A program made the position numbers and the translations under genes. A stretch of DNA of 64,000 bases from Closterium sp. NIES-65. Taxonomy: Eukaryota > Streptophyta > Zygnematophyceae > Desmidiales > Closteriaceae. Numbering within the stretch: position 1 is the first letter of the stretch; each line of letters opens with the position of its first letter. The notes under the pieces were generated by a model. It saw nothing but the letters and a program-made list of their open reading frames with translations. It searched no databases and was not told the DNA's origin. The stretch is from the NCBI GenBank assembly GCA_948144175.1, contig CANXME010002122.1, positions 248,001 through 312,000 of the forward strand. Direction: 5' to 3'. This document shows, piece after piece, positions 51,966 to 62,920 of this stretch.

Positions 51966-53230
51966 ATGGCTACCCAAAGTGTCCTCACTTTTGATGCTGA
52001 GGGCCGTGCCGTTAACTTTGGGGTCTAGGTCGATGACCTCCAGCTGTTTCTCCAGTGCGATAGGGTAGACGGACTCTCTCTGTTCGATCTCACCTCTGGT
52101 GCCTCTCCTGCCCCGCCTGCTACTGCTGACAGCACTGTTTACTCGCACTGAGCCACACGCGATGCTGCTGCTTGCCTTGCTGTTCGTCGCAACTTACCGA
52201 CCACTGAGCGTGCACACTTTAAACAGTACAAGACTGCTCAGACCTTGTACGATGCTGTAGTTGCACGCTACTCTTCCCCTGCCACTGCTGCACTAAGCTG
52301 CCTCATGCTACTGTACCTCTTCCCTGACCTTGCTGCCTTTCCCACAGTCGCTGAATTCATTACGCACCTCCGCACTAGTGACACTCGCTACCGCACTGCG
52401 CTTCCTACTGAGTTCTGCGCCAAGAATACCCCCACCCCCCCATGTACATCACCCTCTACTACATAGTAACCTGGCTCCCTGACTATCTCCGCGTAGTCAA
52501 GGACCACTTCCTCTCAATATGCCCCACCACTCTCACCGTTGACCTCCTCGTGAAGGCCCTCCTAGCGATAGAGAAGAGCATAGTCGTTGTAGGAGCCTCT
52601 CGTGGTGACCCTCGCACCCCCGTCTTTGAGGGGTGTTCTCCCTCCCCCCTTTTGCCCTCTGTTGCCTCTGGTGCTGCGACCGACCTCGTTGGTTTCGAGT
52701 CGGTCGGCGCTACGTCTGCCCCGAGCGGGAGACGCCGCACCGGCAAGGGAAAGGTGGGCAAGGGAGCTAAAGGGGCTAGCAGGGGTGGTGGTGGAGGCGG
52801 TGGAGGGGGTGGGGGTGGTGGTGGGAGTGGTGGCGGGGTTGGCAGCGGCGGCATCAGCAGTGGAGGCGGAGGAGGCAGCAGAGGTGGCTGAGGGAGCAGA
52901 GGCAGCGAAGGTGGCGGAGGAGGTGGAGGTGGAGGAGGCGGAGGAGGCAGCGGCGGCAGCAGTGGACCTGGTCGCGGCTCTATGCAGAGGAGTGGCTCCG
53001 GTGGTGGTTCGCGCCAAGAGCAGCAGAGCAGCCGTGAGACCCTATCCCCTCATCAGCTTCGTGAATGGTACTCTGCGCGTCAGCGTGGTGGGGGTACGGG
53101 TCCCTGCACCTACGTTCTCCGCACTGGCGACCGCGCTGGTGAGCAGTGCAGGGGCCCGCACCCCACCTAGCGCTGCTTCGGCCGCCTGACGGACGCGTGG
53201 CGTTACCACTTCTGTGGGGCCTCTGAGATC
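51966..53230 (+). pseudogene. Family-B Gag (B6)
   Basis: MATQSVLTFDAEGRAV starts Gag, with in-frame stops at 52027 and 52149. The second half begins at MYITLYYIV (52442) after an interrupted C tract, out of frame with the first half. A Gly-rich run and the nucleocapsid-like block CTYVLRTGDRAGEQCRG plus PHPT-stop-RCFGRL follow. Confidence 0.85.
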
Positions 53231-53479
53231 CATCGCTGGGGAGAGCTATCTAGGGCGAGGGTTGCTATCTTTGATCTTGACTTTGATGCTATTCTTGCTG
53301 CCATGTATGATGTTGATGATTATGTTGTGGGTGACTATTTCCTGTGTGTACCGCCTAAACCGGGCATTGAGCCTACTGCTCTAGGTGCTGGTGAGGCTAC
53401 TTCTCTAGGTGCTAGTGCGTCAGCTACCCCAGGTGTTGGTTAGTCTGCGCTCTCACGTTCTACGTCGACTCAGGCCTTA

Positions 53480-54960
53480 CACACCATCACCCTTGACTCG
53501 GGTGCGTCCCGCTCCTTCTTTCGAGACTGCACCACTCTTACGCCGCTCAGTCGGCCGGTTGCACTCTCCCTGGCAGACCCCTCTGGGGGTCCTGTCCTTG
53601 CTAGCTTCTCCATTGTCTTACCGTGCCCGGCACCCCCCTCTAGCACCCTGACAGGTCTCTACCTCCCTGCGTTCTCTACGAGCTTGGTGAGTGGAGCGGA
53701 CCTACAGGATAGGGGGGTCGAGCAGTTCACTCCCGCGAATCTCCGAGTGACCCACTACACGTATGCTCGGACACGCCGACACTTGGCCACGTTGACTCGT
53801 CGGCCATGGTCGAGCCTGTACACCCTTACTACTGAGTCTCCTCCGGCTGATAAGTCTTCCCAGGTAGCTGCGTCGAGTCAGGTGTTTGCTGCAGCGTCCA
53901 GGTCTGGTCCTGAGTCTGCTCCCTATTTGTGTCGTCTGCTGTCCCACCACACTCTCTTTTGGCACTACCACCTTGATCACCCCTCCGTGCCTTATCTCCG
54001 AAGCATGGCCTCCCATGTCCTTGTCTCTGGTCTCAATCGGTCTCTCCCTCCCCTACCTCCTAGACCTGGCCCTACCTGCGTCCCCTGCGTTGAGGGGCGA
54101 CAGCGCGCTGCCCCCCACTCCTCCGAGTTTCCTCCGACAGAAACTCCACTGCAAACCTCTCCACATGGACGTGTGGGGCCCCGGCTGTGTTAGTGGGCAA
54201 GGACGCAAGCGGTACTTCCGGCTGGTGGTTGACGACTACTCGCGTTACACCACAGTATTCCCCTTGCGCAACAAGGGTGACGTCACTGAGCTGTTGATCG
54301 ACTGGATCCGCATAGCTCTTCTCTAGCTCCGGGAGAGCTTCGACTCGTACTTTCCTGTTCTGCGTCTGCACTTGGAGAAAGGCGGGGAGTTTTCCTCTGC
54401 CCGTCTGGGAGCCTTCTAACGTGCACAGGGCATCCGCCAGACCTTCACGCTTCCGGACTCTCCACAGAAAAATGGGATTGCTGAGCGCTGCATTGGCATG
54501 GTGATGGACGTCGCTCGTACGTCCATGATGCATGCGGCTGCCCCCCATTTTCTGTGGCCGTTTGCGGTTCAGTACGCCGCGCATCAGCTCAACCTTCAGC
54601 CCCGGGTTTCCCTGCAAGAGACCTCCCCCGCCTTGCGGTGGACTGGGAAGGTTGGCAATGTGTCTACGTTTCGGGTCCGGGGATCTCAGGCATTTGTCCG
54701 CGACTTATCAGTGGACAAGCTGTCCCCCCTTGCTATTCCCCGCGTCTTCCTTGGCTTCCCCCCTGACGCGCCTGGGTGGCAGTTTTACCACCCCACCTCG
54801 CGCCGAGTTCTGTCCTCTCAGGACGTCATCTTTGACGAGTCGGTGCCTTACTACCGCCTCTTCCCCTACCGCACTGCGCCCCTCCGCCTGTCGCCGCTCT
54901 TCCTTGCGCCAGGTCCTCCCCATGTAGACCCCCTCCCCCCTCAAGGTCCTGCCCCGTCAG
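53480..54960 (+). pseudogene. Family-B protease and integrase (B6)
   Basis: The protease motif TLDSGASRSFF is intact (Asp codon 53495). The pre-integrase region shows FWHYHLDHPSVPYLRSM and CVPCVEGRQRAAPH. The integrase core keeps HMDVWGPG (first Asp) and NGIAERCIGMVMD (Glu), but the block expected as HSDRGGEF reads HLEKGGEF near 54370, losing the second Asp. Stops at 54324 and 54417 and a frameshift near 54160 are present. Confidence 0.85.
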
Positions 54961-54993
54961 GTGTGTCCTAGGTAGACACAGTCGAGCCTGTCG

Positions 54994-55681
54994 ATGTCGC
55001 TGTTGACTCTGGTGTTGCTAGAGGTGCTGAGCCTGTGGGTGCCGGGTCTGGAGGTGCTCAGTCTGGGGGTGCTGAGTGTGGGGGTGCTGAGATTGCGGGT
55101 GCTAAGCCTGGGGGTGCTGAGCCTAGGGGTGCTGAGCCTGGGGGTGCTGAGCCTGGGGATGCGGAGCCTAGGGCACTGGTTTTTCTCTCGTGGCCGCCGG
55201 CGGTGCTTCGTTGAGGCGGGAGCCGCTCTCTCGACAGGAGTTGCGCGAGTGGTTTGCCCACCGCTGGAGACGTGCTGCTGAGATTGGAGGTGCTGCTGGG
55301 GCTCCTGGAGCTGCTGGCGGTGCTGGTGCTGCTGGAGCAGGAGCTGCTGGGGGTATTGGCGCTGGTGTTTCTATTACCGCTGGTGCGTCTTGGGGTGCTG
55401 CTGAGGCTGCTGGTGCTGACGGTCCTACTGGAGTTGGTGTTGCTGTAGCTGGAGCTGCTGGGGGTGTTTGCGCTTGCCGTGCTGCTGGCAGTAGTGCTTC
55501 TGAGGGTGCTAGGGTTGGCGCCGTTGGAGCTAGAGGTGCTGCTGGCGCTAGTGCTGCCGCTAGGGGTACAGATGCCGTCCTTGCTGGTTCTAGAGGCGTT
55601 GCGCGGCCGAGGCCGTACTTCGATCCGCTCCTAGAGCAAGTTCTTGGTCTCCCGCCCTCTCTTGGTCCTGCTCCTCCTTAG
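54994..55681 (+). pseudogene. Family-B GGAEP and Ala/Gly linker (B6)
   Basis: 15-bp units of gggggtgctgagcct (55030-55170) encode GGAEP pentads, then SLRREPLSRQELREWFAHRW introduces a Gly/Ala/Val repeat from gctgctggtgctgctgg units. It ends RPRPYFDPLLEQVLGLPPS just before a stop at 55679. The region joins integrase to RT in the polyprotein. Confidence 0.7.
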
Positions 55682-55701
55682 AGAGTCCACAGCCTATCTA
55701 G

Positions 55702-57816
55702 TTGCAGTCACAGTTACAGCCCGCCTCCCCTATACCTGCTCCTTCTCCCCACACTGGTCCTATTCAAGGTCTTGCTGAGTGTCGTGAGCCTGCGTCTCTT
55801 CCTGCGTCACCTGTTCGTGCTGCTCGCACTAGTGGTCGTACTGCGCGTCCGCGTCCTCCTTCGGTCCCTAGCACACACCAGATGGAGCTGCGTCCTTTCA
55901 CTCCTCCTCTGCGTGTCCCGTTGCCGTCTCCTCCAGAGTCCTCTCTTCCTACTCTTGCTGACCCGGAGTTTGACTCTCTTCGTGCTGCTAGTCCTTCGGT
56001 CACGCGTCTCCTTGCTACTATTGTCACTGACCCTTCCTTTGAGTCCACTGCTGTCTCTGCCCTAGTTGCTGAGCTTGTCAACTTTGCTGCTCGCTGTTGT
56101 CTAGACTACGCTGCTAGTCTTGTTGCTGAGTGTGAGTCTGTCTGTCCTCCGTCCGTCGGGGGTGAGTGTGCTCTTACCACGGACGTCCTTGAGGACAGGC
56201 AGGAGGAGTTCTAGTGCTTTGCTGCTGCTTTGCCTCATCTCGTGTCCACGTTGATTGCCCTTGAGGGAGACCCGGATGCACCAGACATCCCGACTCCTCG
56301 ATCGTACACTGAGGCGATCGAGGTTCCCTACTCCTCTCAGTGACAGTCGGCCATGGACGCAGAGATGGCTTTTTGGAAGTCCACAGGCACCTACGTTGAT
56401 AAATTTCCCCCACCTGGGGCGAACATCATCAGTAGCATCTGGATCTGCAGAATGAAGCGGCCGCCCGGTTCTCCACTTGTCTTTAAGGTGCGTCACGTGG
56501 CTCGAGGCTTCAGTCAGCGGCAGGGAGTTGACTACTTTCAGACCTTCTCTCCCACCTTGAAGATGACCACTCTTTGGGTGCTGCTGCACATAGCCGCTCA
56601 GCGCGACTACGACCTTCACTCTCTTGACTTCAGCACAGCTTTCTTGTAGGGCAGCCTGCACGAGGAGATATGGGTGCGCCGCCCACCTGGCTTCACTGGG
56701 TCGTTTCCTCCTGGTACCCTGTGGAGCCTCCGGCGGCCAGTCTACAGTCTCCACTAGGCGCCCCGTAAGTGGCACGACACACTGAGGACTACACTTGCGG
56801 CTCTTGGGTTTGCTCCTTCTACATCCGACCCGTTGCTGTTTCTGCGCACCGACACGTCTTTGCCGCCGTTCTACATCCTCGTGTACGTCGAAGACTTGGT
56901 CTTTGCCACAGCTGATACTGCTGGACTAGCCCACGTGAAGTCCGAGCTGCAGAAGAGACACACGTGCACAGACCTGGGTGAACTACGTAGCTATCTTGGC
57001 TTGCAGATCACCCAGGACAGAGCACTCCACACCATTACCCTGACTCAGTCACACATGGTGCAGCAGGTCCTTCAGCGCTTCGACTTCACGTACTCCTCGC
57101 CTCAGGCCACTCCTCTGTCTACTCGCCACTCGCTCTCAGCTCTGCCTTCCGATGAGTCCGTAGAGCCGAGTGGCTCGTACCCAGAGCTTGTTGGCTGTCT
57201 CATGTACCTGATGACCTGCACACGACCTGACCTTGCATACCCTCTTAGCGTCTTGGCACGCTATGTTGCTTTTTGGAGACACCGACCAGAGCACATGGCT
57301 GCTGCGAAGAGGGTGTTGTGCTACGTGTGCAGTACATCGGGCATGGGGCTAGTGCTTGGAGGGTGACGTCATGTGGTCCTCACAGGTCACGTTGACGCTT
57401 CTTGGGCTAACGACCAGGCTCTGCAGCGGTCGTCACAGGGTTATACCTTCAGCCTTGGTTCCGGCTCTGTTTCGTGGCGGTCTACCCGCTCGTCTTCTGT
57501 TCTCAACTCCAGCTGTGAGGCTGAGATCTACGCAGGGGCCATGGCTGCACAGGAGCTTCGCTGGCTCACCTACCTGCTGACTGACCTAGGAGAGGTGCCT
57601 CGTTCTCCTCCAGTTCTATACGTAGACAACAAGGTCATGTTGGCCTTGTGTCGGGAGCACAGATTGGAGCACAGAACGAAGCACATTGCTCTCCGCTACT
57701 TCCTGACTCGTGAGATGCAGCAGCGTGGTCAGCTCCGCCTCACCTACGTGGCCTCTGAGGCCAACACTGCTGATATCTTCCGCCTTGTGATCATCAGCGC
57801 TTCTGTACTTTGTTAG
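55702..57816 (+). pseudogene. Family-B reverse transcriptase-RNase H (B6)
   Basis: The pre-RT region (DPSFESTAVSALVAELVNFA) has a TAG near 56212. RT follows: HVARGFSQRQGVDYFQTFS, HSLDFSTAFL then TAG (56647), and a polymerase box changed to YVED (56884-56895). RNase H is long and well kept (HVDASWANDQALQRSSQG, SSCEAEIYAGAMAAQELRW, YVDNKVMLALCREH) until a 13-bp deletion at 57780/57781, which shifts the end to ADIFRLVIIS. Confidence 0.88.
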
Positions 57817-58040
57817 GTCTTGTGCCTACCTGGCCTCACTTGTTAATCTTGTTTGTACTGTACTCTTTCTATACCTGCACTTGCTTATTTACCTTTATAT
57901 ATATGATCTTGCATGTGAACTGGCTTTGTGGCCTTACTCTTGTGCTCGTACTGTGTGGTGACGTTGTGATCGACCCTGAGCTTGCTTTGCTTGACTGGTC
58001 TTGTGACCACTTGTTCTCCCCCACTTTGCCTATGGGGGTG

Positions 58041-58167
58041 TGTCAGAACATTATAGCTTATCTATTTGTGTAGGTTGTAGTGGGGTAGCCCATAAAGGGT
58101 ACAACCCAATTAGGGTTAGCACTTGTATCCAGCTCTTTCATAGTTCATTCATTCTCGTTTCTCGTTA
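58041..58167 (+). repeat. B6 3' LTR (127 bp)
   Basis: It starts tgtcagaacattatagc directly after tatgggggtg and ends gtttctcgtta. The final CA has become TA. Confidence 0.93.
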
Positions 58168-59945
58168 TATCTAACACCTGCGACAGTCAACACCAACGAA
58201 GCAGAACGAGTAGGACCAATTTTCTTACCCGATCTAGAAGCGGGAGATGAAGCAGCTTATCCCGAGGATGTAAATCTTCCCCGCTACTAACAGAGTGGAG
58301 TGCAGATTCTCGGACTCGTCACCGCAGTCCACGGCTCCAACCCTCCTAAACAGCCTGCGACGGTTCAGCAGGCTCTGGGTTGGGAACATAAGGAAAAATG
58401 GCGCGAAGCCATGGACAAGGAGTTGAAGGCACTAGAGGAACGCAACACGTGGAAAGTGGTTCCTATCAGCGTGGCACGGAACAAGACAGTACTCACCGGG
58501 AAGTGGGTCTTCCGTGTGAAGACAAAGGCTGACGACACCATCGACAAATTTAAGGCACGCTGGGTCGTACGCAGCTTCGACCAAGAGCACGGACGCAATT
58601 TCACCAAAACATTCGCTCCGATCAGCCGACACACCTCAATACGCATCCTTCTCGCGATCGTCGCCATGAAGAAGAAGAAGTTGCGGCAAATCGACGCCGC
58701 TAACGCATTCCTCTACGCACCTGTTGACGCCGAGATCTTCGTCTAGCTACCACACGGCTCCGGCATGGACTCAAACCACGTCTGTCAACTACTCAAGTCA
58801 CTCTACGGCATCAAGCAAGCTCCGCGACTATGGCAACAATATCTACACGGTCGCCTGATTCGCATTGGCTTCAAGCAATTGCCGCATAACCAGGGCATGT
58901 ACCGGCTCACGAAGGGTACCGACTACATCCTGCTAATCGTCTATGTAGACGATCTGCTCTACATCGGCTCAACTGACGGCATTAAAACGTGGCTCGAAGG
59001 GGAGCTACAACAAGACCTCACACTCACGGTCTCATCTACCGTCACACAGTACCTCGGCCTCAACATCCGGGAAGAAGAAGACACTATCTACCTCAGTGCC
59101 GCGAAATACGTCGACACCATCGCCAAGCGTTTTGCACTCACACCGACTGCTACCTCCACATCGTATCGCTAAACGACATCAAGCAACAAGGAAGGCTCCA
59201 CTCTAGTCAATCCCGCCGGCATACGCGACTACCAGAGAATGTTGGGCTGCCTTCTCTTCGCAGCCGTCACTTGCCGCCCAGATCTATCCTACTCTGCAAG
59301 CTTGCTCGCCACCTACCTCAAGAAGCCTGAAGCGGAACATCTAGGGGAGCTTGACCGCGCTCTTCACTACTTTGTCAGTACCCCGACGGTCGGACTGATT
59401 TACCATAAGAACGCAACTACAACACCTAAGCTAATCGGTTACGTCGACGCAGATCACGCGGGCGACTCCGACAACAGGCGATCACGCTCCGGCTACATCT
59501 ACCGCCTCGAGCCTATCGGACCTATCTCCTGCAATCGAGCAAGCAAGAACTAATTGCTCTCTTGTCAGCTGAAGCAGAATATATTGCACTCTGCTCAGCC
59601 ACCAAGGAACGACCCTATCTTCGCGAGCTGCTGGAAGAAGCGAAGTTAGCCGAGTTACACAACTTTACCCTGTTTTGCGACAACCAGTCGGCAATTCGCA
59701 TCGCCAACAAGAACGGCTTCGCAAACAGGACGAAACATATCGCCCTGCGATATTTCTTCGTGAAGGACGAGATCGAGAAGGGAAGGCTTGAGCTGTCATA
59801 CTGCCCCACGTCCGAGATGGCAGCTGACTACCTGACCAAGAAGCTCGGAAAGCAGAAGTTTGAATACTGCATGGTGCTGACTCGACAGAGCCACGTCAGC
59901 GACACTCCAAAAGAAAGGGGGAGTGTTGGAAACAATCGTTCCTAA
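58168..59945 (+). pseudogene. Element A reverse transcriptase-RNase H
   Basis: RT: EHKEKWREAMDKELKALEER, RNTWKVVPISVARNKTVL, GRNFTKTFAPISRHTSIRIL, a TAG at 58744, then LLKSLYGIKQAPRLWQQYL and the intact box YVDD (58942-58953). RNase H: CRPDLSYSASLLATYL, GYVDADHAGDSDNRRSRSG, LSAEAEYIALCSATKERPYL, FCDNQSAIRIANKNGF, MAADYLTKKLGKQ. Frameshifts near 59170 and 59550 and the one stop are the only damage, so this is the best-kept polymerase in the window besides the RT-RNase H of element D. Confidence 0.93.
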
Positions 59946-60368
59946 GCGCCTCTGTCGTGCCGAAACACTAAGGCACAAGCGAAGCAAAGCATATCGAGGC
60001 ACCAGCGAGTCAACCCTCGGAGGTTGAAGTAACCGCTGGAGGTTACGCGAAAGTCAAAGGTCAGTGACCTTTGAACTGACAAGTACAGCGCGACAGCAAG
60101 GACACACAACTGACTCGTTACATAGCAGTTGCCCGAGTCGTCACTGTATCGAACCGCAAGAGCAACAGTAAAGTAGTTATAACTATGTCTTTTTCATATT
60201 CCGTGTATTCATATAGAATCTTGTATCTCTTTTGTTTTAATCAATTTACTTTGCCCTCACATACTAGCACAAGGTGGTTCACAACTCCTTATTAAACGCT
60301 TCCGCCTCTACACCAACTTTACCTAGAGTTCACCCTTGCAAAGATCCTAAGGGCTTTTCAGCCCAACA
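59924..60368 (+). repeat. Element A 3' LTR (445 bp)
   Basis: It starts tgttggaaacaatcg after aaaggggga and ends ttttcagcccaaca, followed by the duplicated target atcat. Confidence 0.95.
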
Positions 60369-60680
60369 ATCATTGCGTACAGAACCAACTGTTTATCGCC
60401 CGTTACTGCTAGCGGTGCTTTGCTGCCATCGCGCCTCACATTTCCCAAATCATGCATCGTCGGCCTGGCTTGAGTCGGCCTATGCTTTGGGACTAGCTCG
60501 AACCTCTCTGCCAGCATCGCAATAGCTAGCTCGCACGAGAAGCGTAACCGTTTGCTTATTTTGACTATAAATATTCGCTCACTTTTTTCGCTCACAATTG
60601 TACTCGTTTGCCAACTTAGTGCAATCATCGCTACCTCGATACATTGCAACCGTTCCAGCTTCACAAGCCAATGTAATGTA
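60369..60680 (+). repeat. Remainder of the gypsy G2 3' LTR (right of element A)
   Basis: This sequence directly continues the 47170-47199 LTR start across the element A target site. It contains a good TATA box (ctataaatattc near 60575) in AT-richer DNA and probably ends near tcacaagcca. The limits are inferred from context only. Confidence 0.4.
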
Positions 60681-61139
60681 TATGCTTAGAATCATATAAG
60701 GTGTTTTTTTGTCAGGTTTGTTAGCCTATTGTATAACATCAGAAGGGCAGATTAGTCTATAGCGAGGAAATACTTTGTGAAAGATGTGAAGGCCTTCAAC
60801 TAATAAAGCTAGTCCCAGTCATCATGTGAATCGCCTTTCCCGTACAAGGTAATAACAGATTTATCCTGCTCTATGCGATGGGACTATATGGTGCTCGCGG
60901 GGTTTTGCAAGACTCTTTGGGCTCTGACGCCTAGAGCGCGTTTGCTGACGTCAGCACGCCCGCGGTAGGGGCTTGGTGCAAACGCGCGATCCCTGGCGCC
61001 ACTCCCTCCAAGGGCAGACGCTATGCCGCCTCACTCGCTGGCACCTCATTCTCTCACGTTCCGCACTCCCCCTACTTCGCACGCCCTACTTCGCGTCTAC
61101 TCCCCGCCGTCGACTCTCTCCTCCCATCCGCCATCGCCT
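60681..61139. other. Gene-free stretch with a CRE/TGA-type palindrome
   Basis: No gene or repeat is recognised. The 12-base palindrome gctgacgtcagc (60944-60955) contains TGACGTCA, the consensus bound by bZIP factors of the TGA/CREB type. It lies about 1.5 kb upstream of VPS25, within GC-rich sequence that leads into the minisatellite. Confidence 0.45.
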
Positions 61140-61605
61140 CAACGTCCTCTTTCCCCACGCCGTCGCTTCTCCTCTTTCCCCACGCCGTCGCCTCTCCTCT
61201 TTCTCCACGCCGTCGCTTTTCCTCTTTCCCCACACCGTTGTCTCTCCTCTTTCCCCCACGCCGTCGCTTCTCCTCTTTCCCCACGCCGTCGCCTCTCCTC
61301 TTTCCCCCACGCCGTCGCTTCTCCTCTTTCCCCACGCCGTCGCCTCTCCTCTTTCCCCACGCCGTCGCCCCTCCTCTTTCCCCACGCCGTCGCCTCTCCT
61401 CTTTCCCCCACGCCGTCGCCTCTCCTCTTTCCCCCACGCCGTCGCTTCTCCTCTTTCCCCACGCCGTCGCCTCTCCTCTTTCCCCACGCCGTCGCCTCTC
61501 CTCTTTCCCCCACGCCGTCGCCTCTCCTCTTTCCCCCACGCCGTCGCCTCTCCTCTTTCCCCACGTCGTCGCCTCTTCTTCCTCTCTTGCCGTCGCCTCT
61601 CCCCA
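61140..61605. repeat. 24/25-bp minisatellite (ctctttccccacgccgtcgc)
   Basis: About 19 units of ctctttccccacgccgtcgcctct, 24 bp with four C and 25 bp with five C, strictly pyrimidine-biased on the plus strand. Because unit length varies by one base, frames shift along the array. The long frames on both strands (for example 61072-62025 minus, rich in GKEERRRRGERGE) are artefacts. Confidence 0.93.
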
Positions 61606-62419
61606 CTCGAGCAAATGCCTTCGTTCCCCCGCGTTGATCATCCCCCCCATGACGTTGCCCGGTCCCCTCCCCTTCCCAGAGGACGGGGGATAACCTCCCC
61701 CCAACCCTTCCCTTCCCCACCCCCTCTTTCCCCCCCTCCTCCCCACCCAGTTCATTTTTCGCTCTGATTCGCCCGTTGTGCTTTCCCATCCCTTGTTCAC
61801 CCTGCAACTCACCCAAGCGACACGGCATATCCCCATCGAGCAAGCCTCGTCTCCATCCATCATCTTCTTCACCTCGCTCTCCGAGGTGGGTGGCTGAGAG
61901 CGTGAGTGTGTGCAGGAGAACACGGGAGGGAGGGACTGTGAGCGTGCGAGAGAGTTAGGGTGTGAGAGCGAGGGTGCGAGTTGGTGCGTCAGAGCGTGAG
62001 AGGTTGTGAGAGGGAAGGAGTACAAGGAAATTGTGTAAGTCAGAGAGTGAGTGGGAATATGTGAGAGTGAGGGGAATGTGAGATTGATAGTGTGTATGAC
62101 ATTCCGAATACGAGTGAGACAGATACGGGGTCGCTCATTTTGGCATCGGTTCTAATGTTTGAGTGCGAGTGTTTGAAGGTCAGCACACCTGGTTCAAGTC
62201 ATGCTCATACACGCCTTCGTTCACCTTGTAACGAATAGCGATCAGTTGAAACAGTTTGAGCATGGGTAGCCAGTATTCTTATCCCACATTTGTACCACTT
62301 TACCCTGCCGCCCTATCCCTTTCTACCAGGCTATATCAACCTCCAGGTTCCTTTACAGCAGCACTCTTCTTCTCACCATCGTCCACCCCTCCCATCACTG
62401 TATCCCTCCTTGCGGTGCC
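61606..62419. other. Presumed upstream/5' UTR region of VPS25
   Basis: It is C-rich to 61750, then purine-rich with gtgagagtgag-type simple sequence (61890-62060). No gene is recognised. An upstream ATG at 62262 opens a long frame that overlaps VPS25 exon 1 out of frame and reads as low complexity. The VPS25 promoter should lie here, but no TATA box is evident close to the ATG. Confidence 0.4.
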
Positions 62420-62511
62420 ATGGAGGGAGGCGCAGCAGCAGCAGCAGCAGCGCCGGCGAGCAGCACGACCTTTTCCCTGCCACGCTTCTACGACTACCCT
62501 CCCTACTTCAC
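62420..62511 (+). CDS. VPS25: VPS25 exon 1 (ESCRT-II subunit)
   Basis: VPS25 is the EAP20-type subunit of ESCRT-II, which acts on endosomes with VPS22 and VPS36 and recruits ESCRT-III through its second winged helix during sorting of ubiquitinated membrane proteins. Exon 1 starts at ATG 62420, has a poly-Ala stretch from a gca/cag repeat, then FSLPRFYDYPPYFT. The Y-PPYFT signature, which contacts the core of the complex, is characteristic of the family. It ends after two bases of the Thr codon at donor gtgcgt (62512). Spliced with the next three exons it gives about 124 residues covering all of winged helix 1; winged helix 2 must lie beyond the window. Phases agree at every junction, and there are no stops. 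The poly-Ala N-terminus is longer than in land plants. Confidence 0.9.
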
Positions 62512-62783
62512 GTGCGTCACCGCGCCGCACCTTGCTGCACCTCTCACTCCTGCCCAGCCCCACGTTGCTGCTCACTCCATTTCCACATCATTCCATCCGT
62601 TTGATTGCTTCAACTGGTTTCATATCCGCACTGCATTCATCTGCTTCTGCGTGCCTTTCCCTTCCTCCCTCCCTCCCTCCCTCATACCCCCAACCCCCCC
62701 CCCCCCCACCCCCCCGCCCCCCCACCACAAAACAATCATCACGGCCGACCAACCCACTGGGCGGCACTGGCGGGGGGTGGCAG

Positions 62784-62920
62784 GCTGCAGCCGATCAAGG
62801 CGACGCGAGAGCGGCAGGTGCGGCTGTGGGCGGAGCTGATCGTGGCGTGGTGCCGCCACCACCGCACGCTGCTCGTGTCCCTCGACCACTTCCCCCTCTT
62901 CCACCACCCCGCCATCCAGC
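62784..62920 (+). CDS. VPS25: VPS25 exon 2
   Basis: It starts after acceptor gggggtggcag and completes the Thr codon, then LQPIKATRERQVRLWAELIV and WCRHH...FPLFHHPAIQ, the first half of winged helix 1. It ends within an Arg codon at donor gtgagg (62921). The 272-bp intron before it contains poly-C and ccccccacc tracts (62690-62732). Confidence 0.9.

Larger units (their letters stand above)
50955..58167 (+). mobile_element. Family-B Ty1/copia element B6 nested inside element A
   Basis: 127-bp LTRs bound a full set of family-B parts. The primer site tggtatcgagcaggtt is at 51082 and the pre-LTR block tatgggggtg is at 58031-58040. Flanks are tacgt (50950-50954) and tatct (58168-58172), a decayed target duplication (3 of 5). 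Element A integrase ends at the left junction and its pre-RT region starts at the right one, so the nesting is certain. Confidence 0.93.
47200..60368 (+). mobile_element. Ty1/copia element A with LTRs and target duplication, carrying B6 inside
   Basis: Two 445-bp LTRs flanked by an exact target duplication, atcat (47195-47199 and 60369-60373). The primer site tggtatgagagctatc is at 47645 and the purine tract aagaaaggggga is at 59911-59922. Without the B6 insert the element is about 6 kb, a normal copia size. Gag, protease and integrase lie left of B6; RT and RNase H lie right of it. The LTRs differ by about 21 substitutions and two single-base indels (about 5%). Confidence 0.95.

Noticed and set aside
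61072-62025. Long Arg/Glu/Gly-rich ORFs over the pyrimidine minisatellite
   Set aside because: They are the same 24/25-bp repeat read in different frames on both strands; there is no unique domain.
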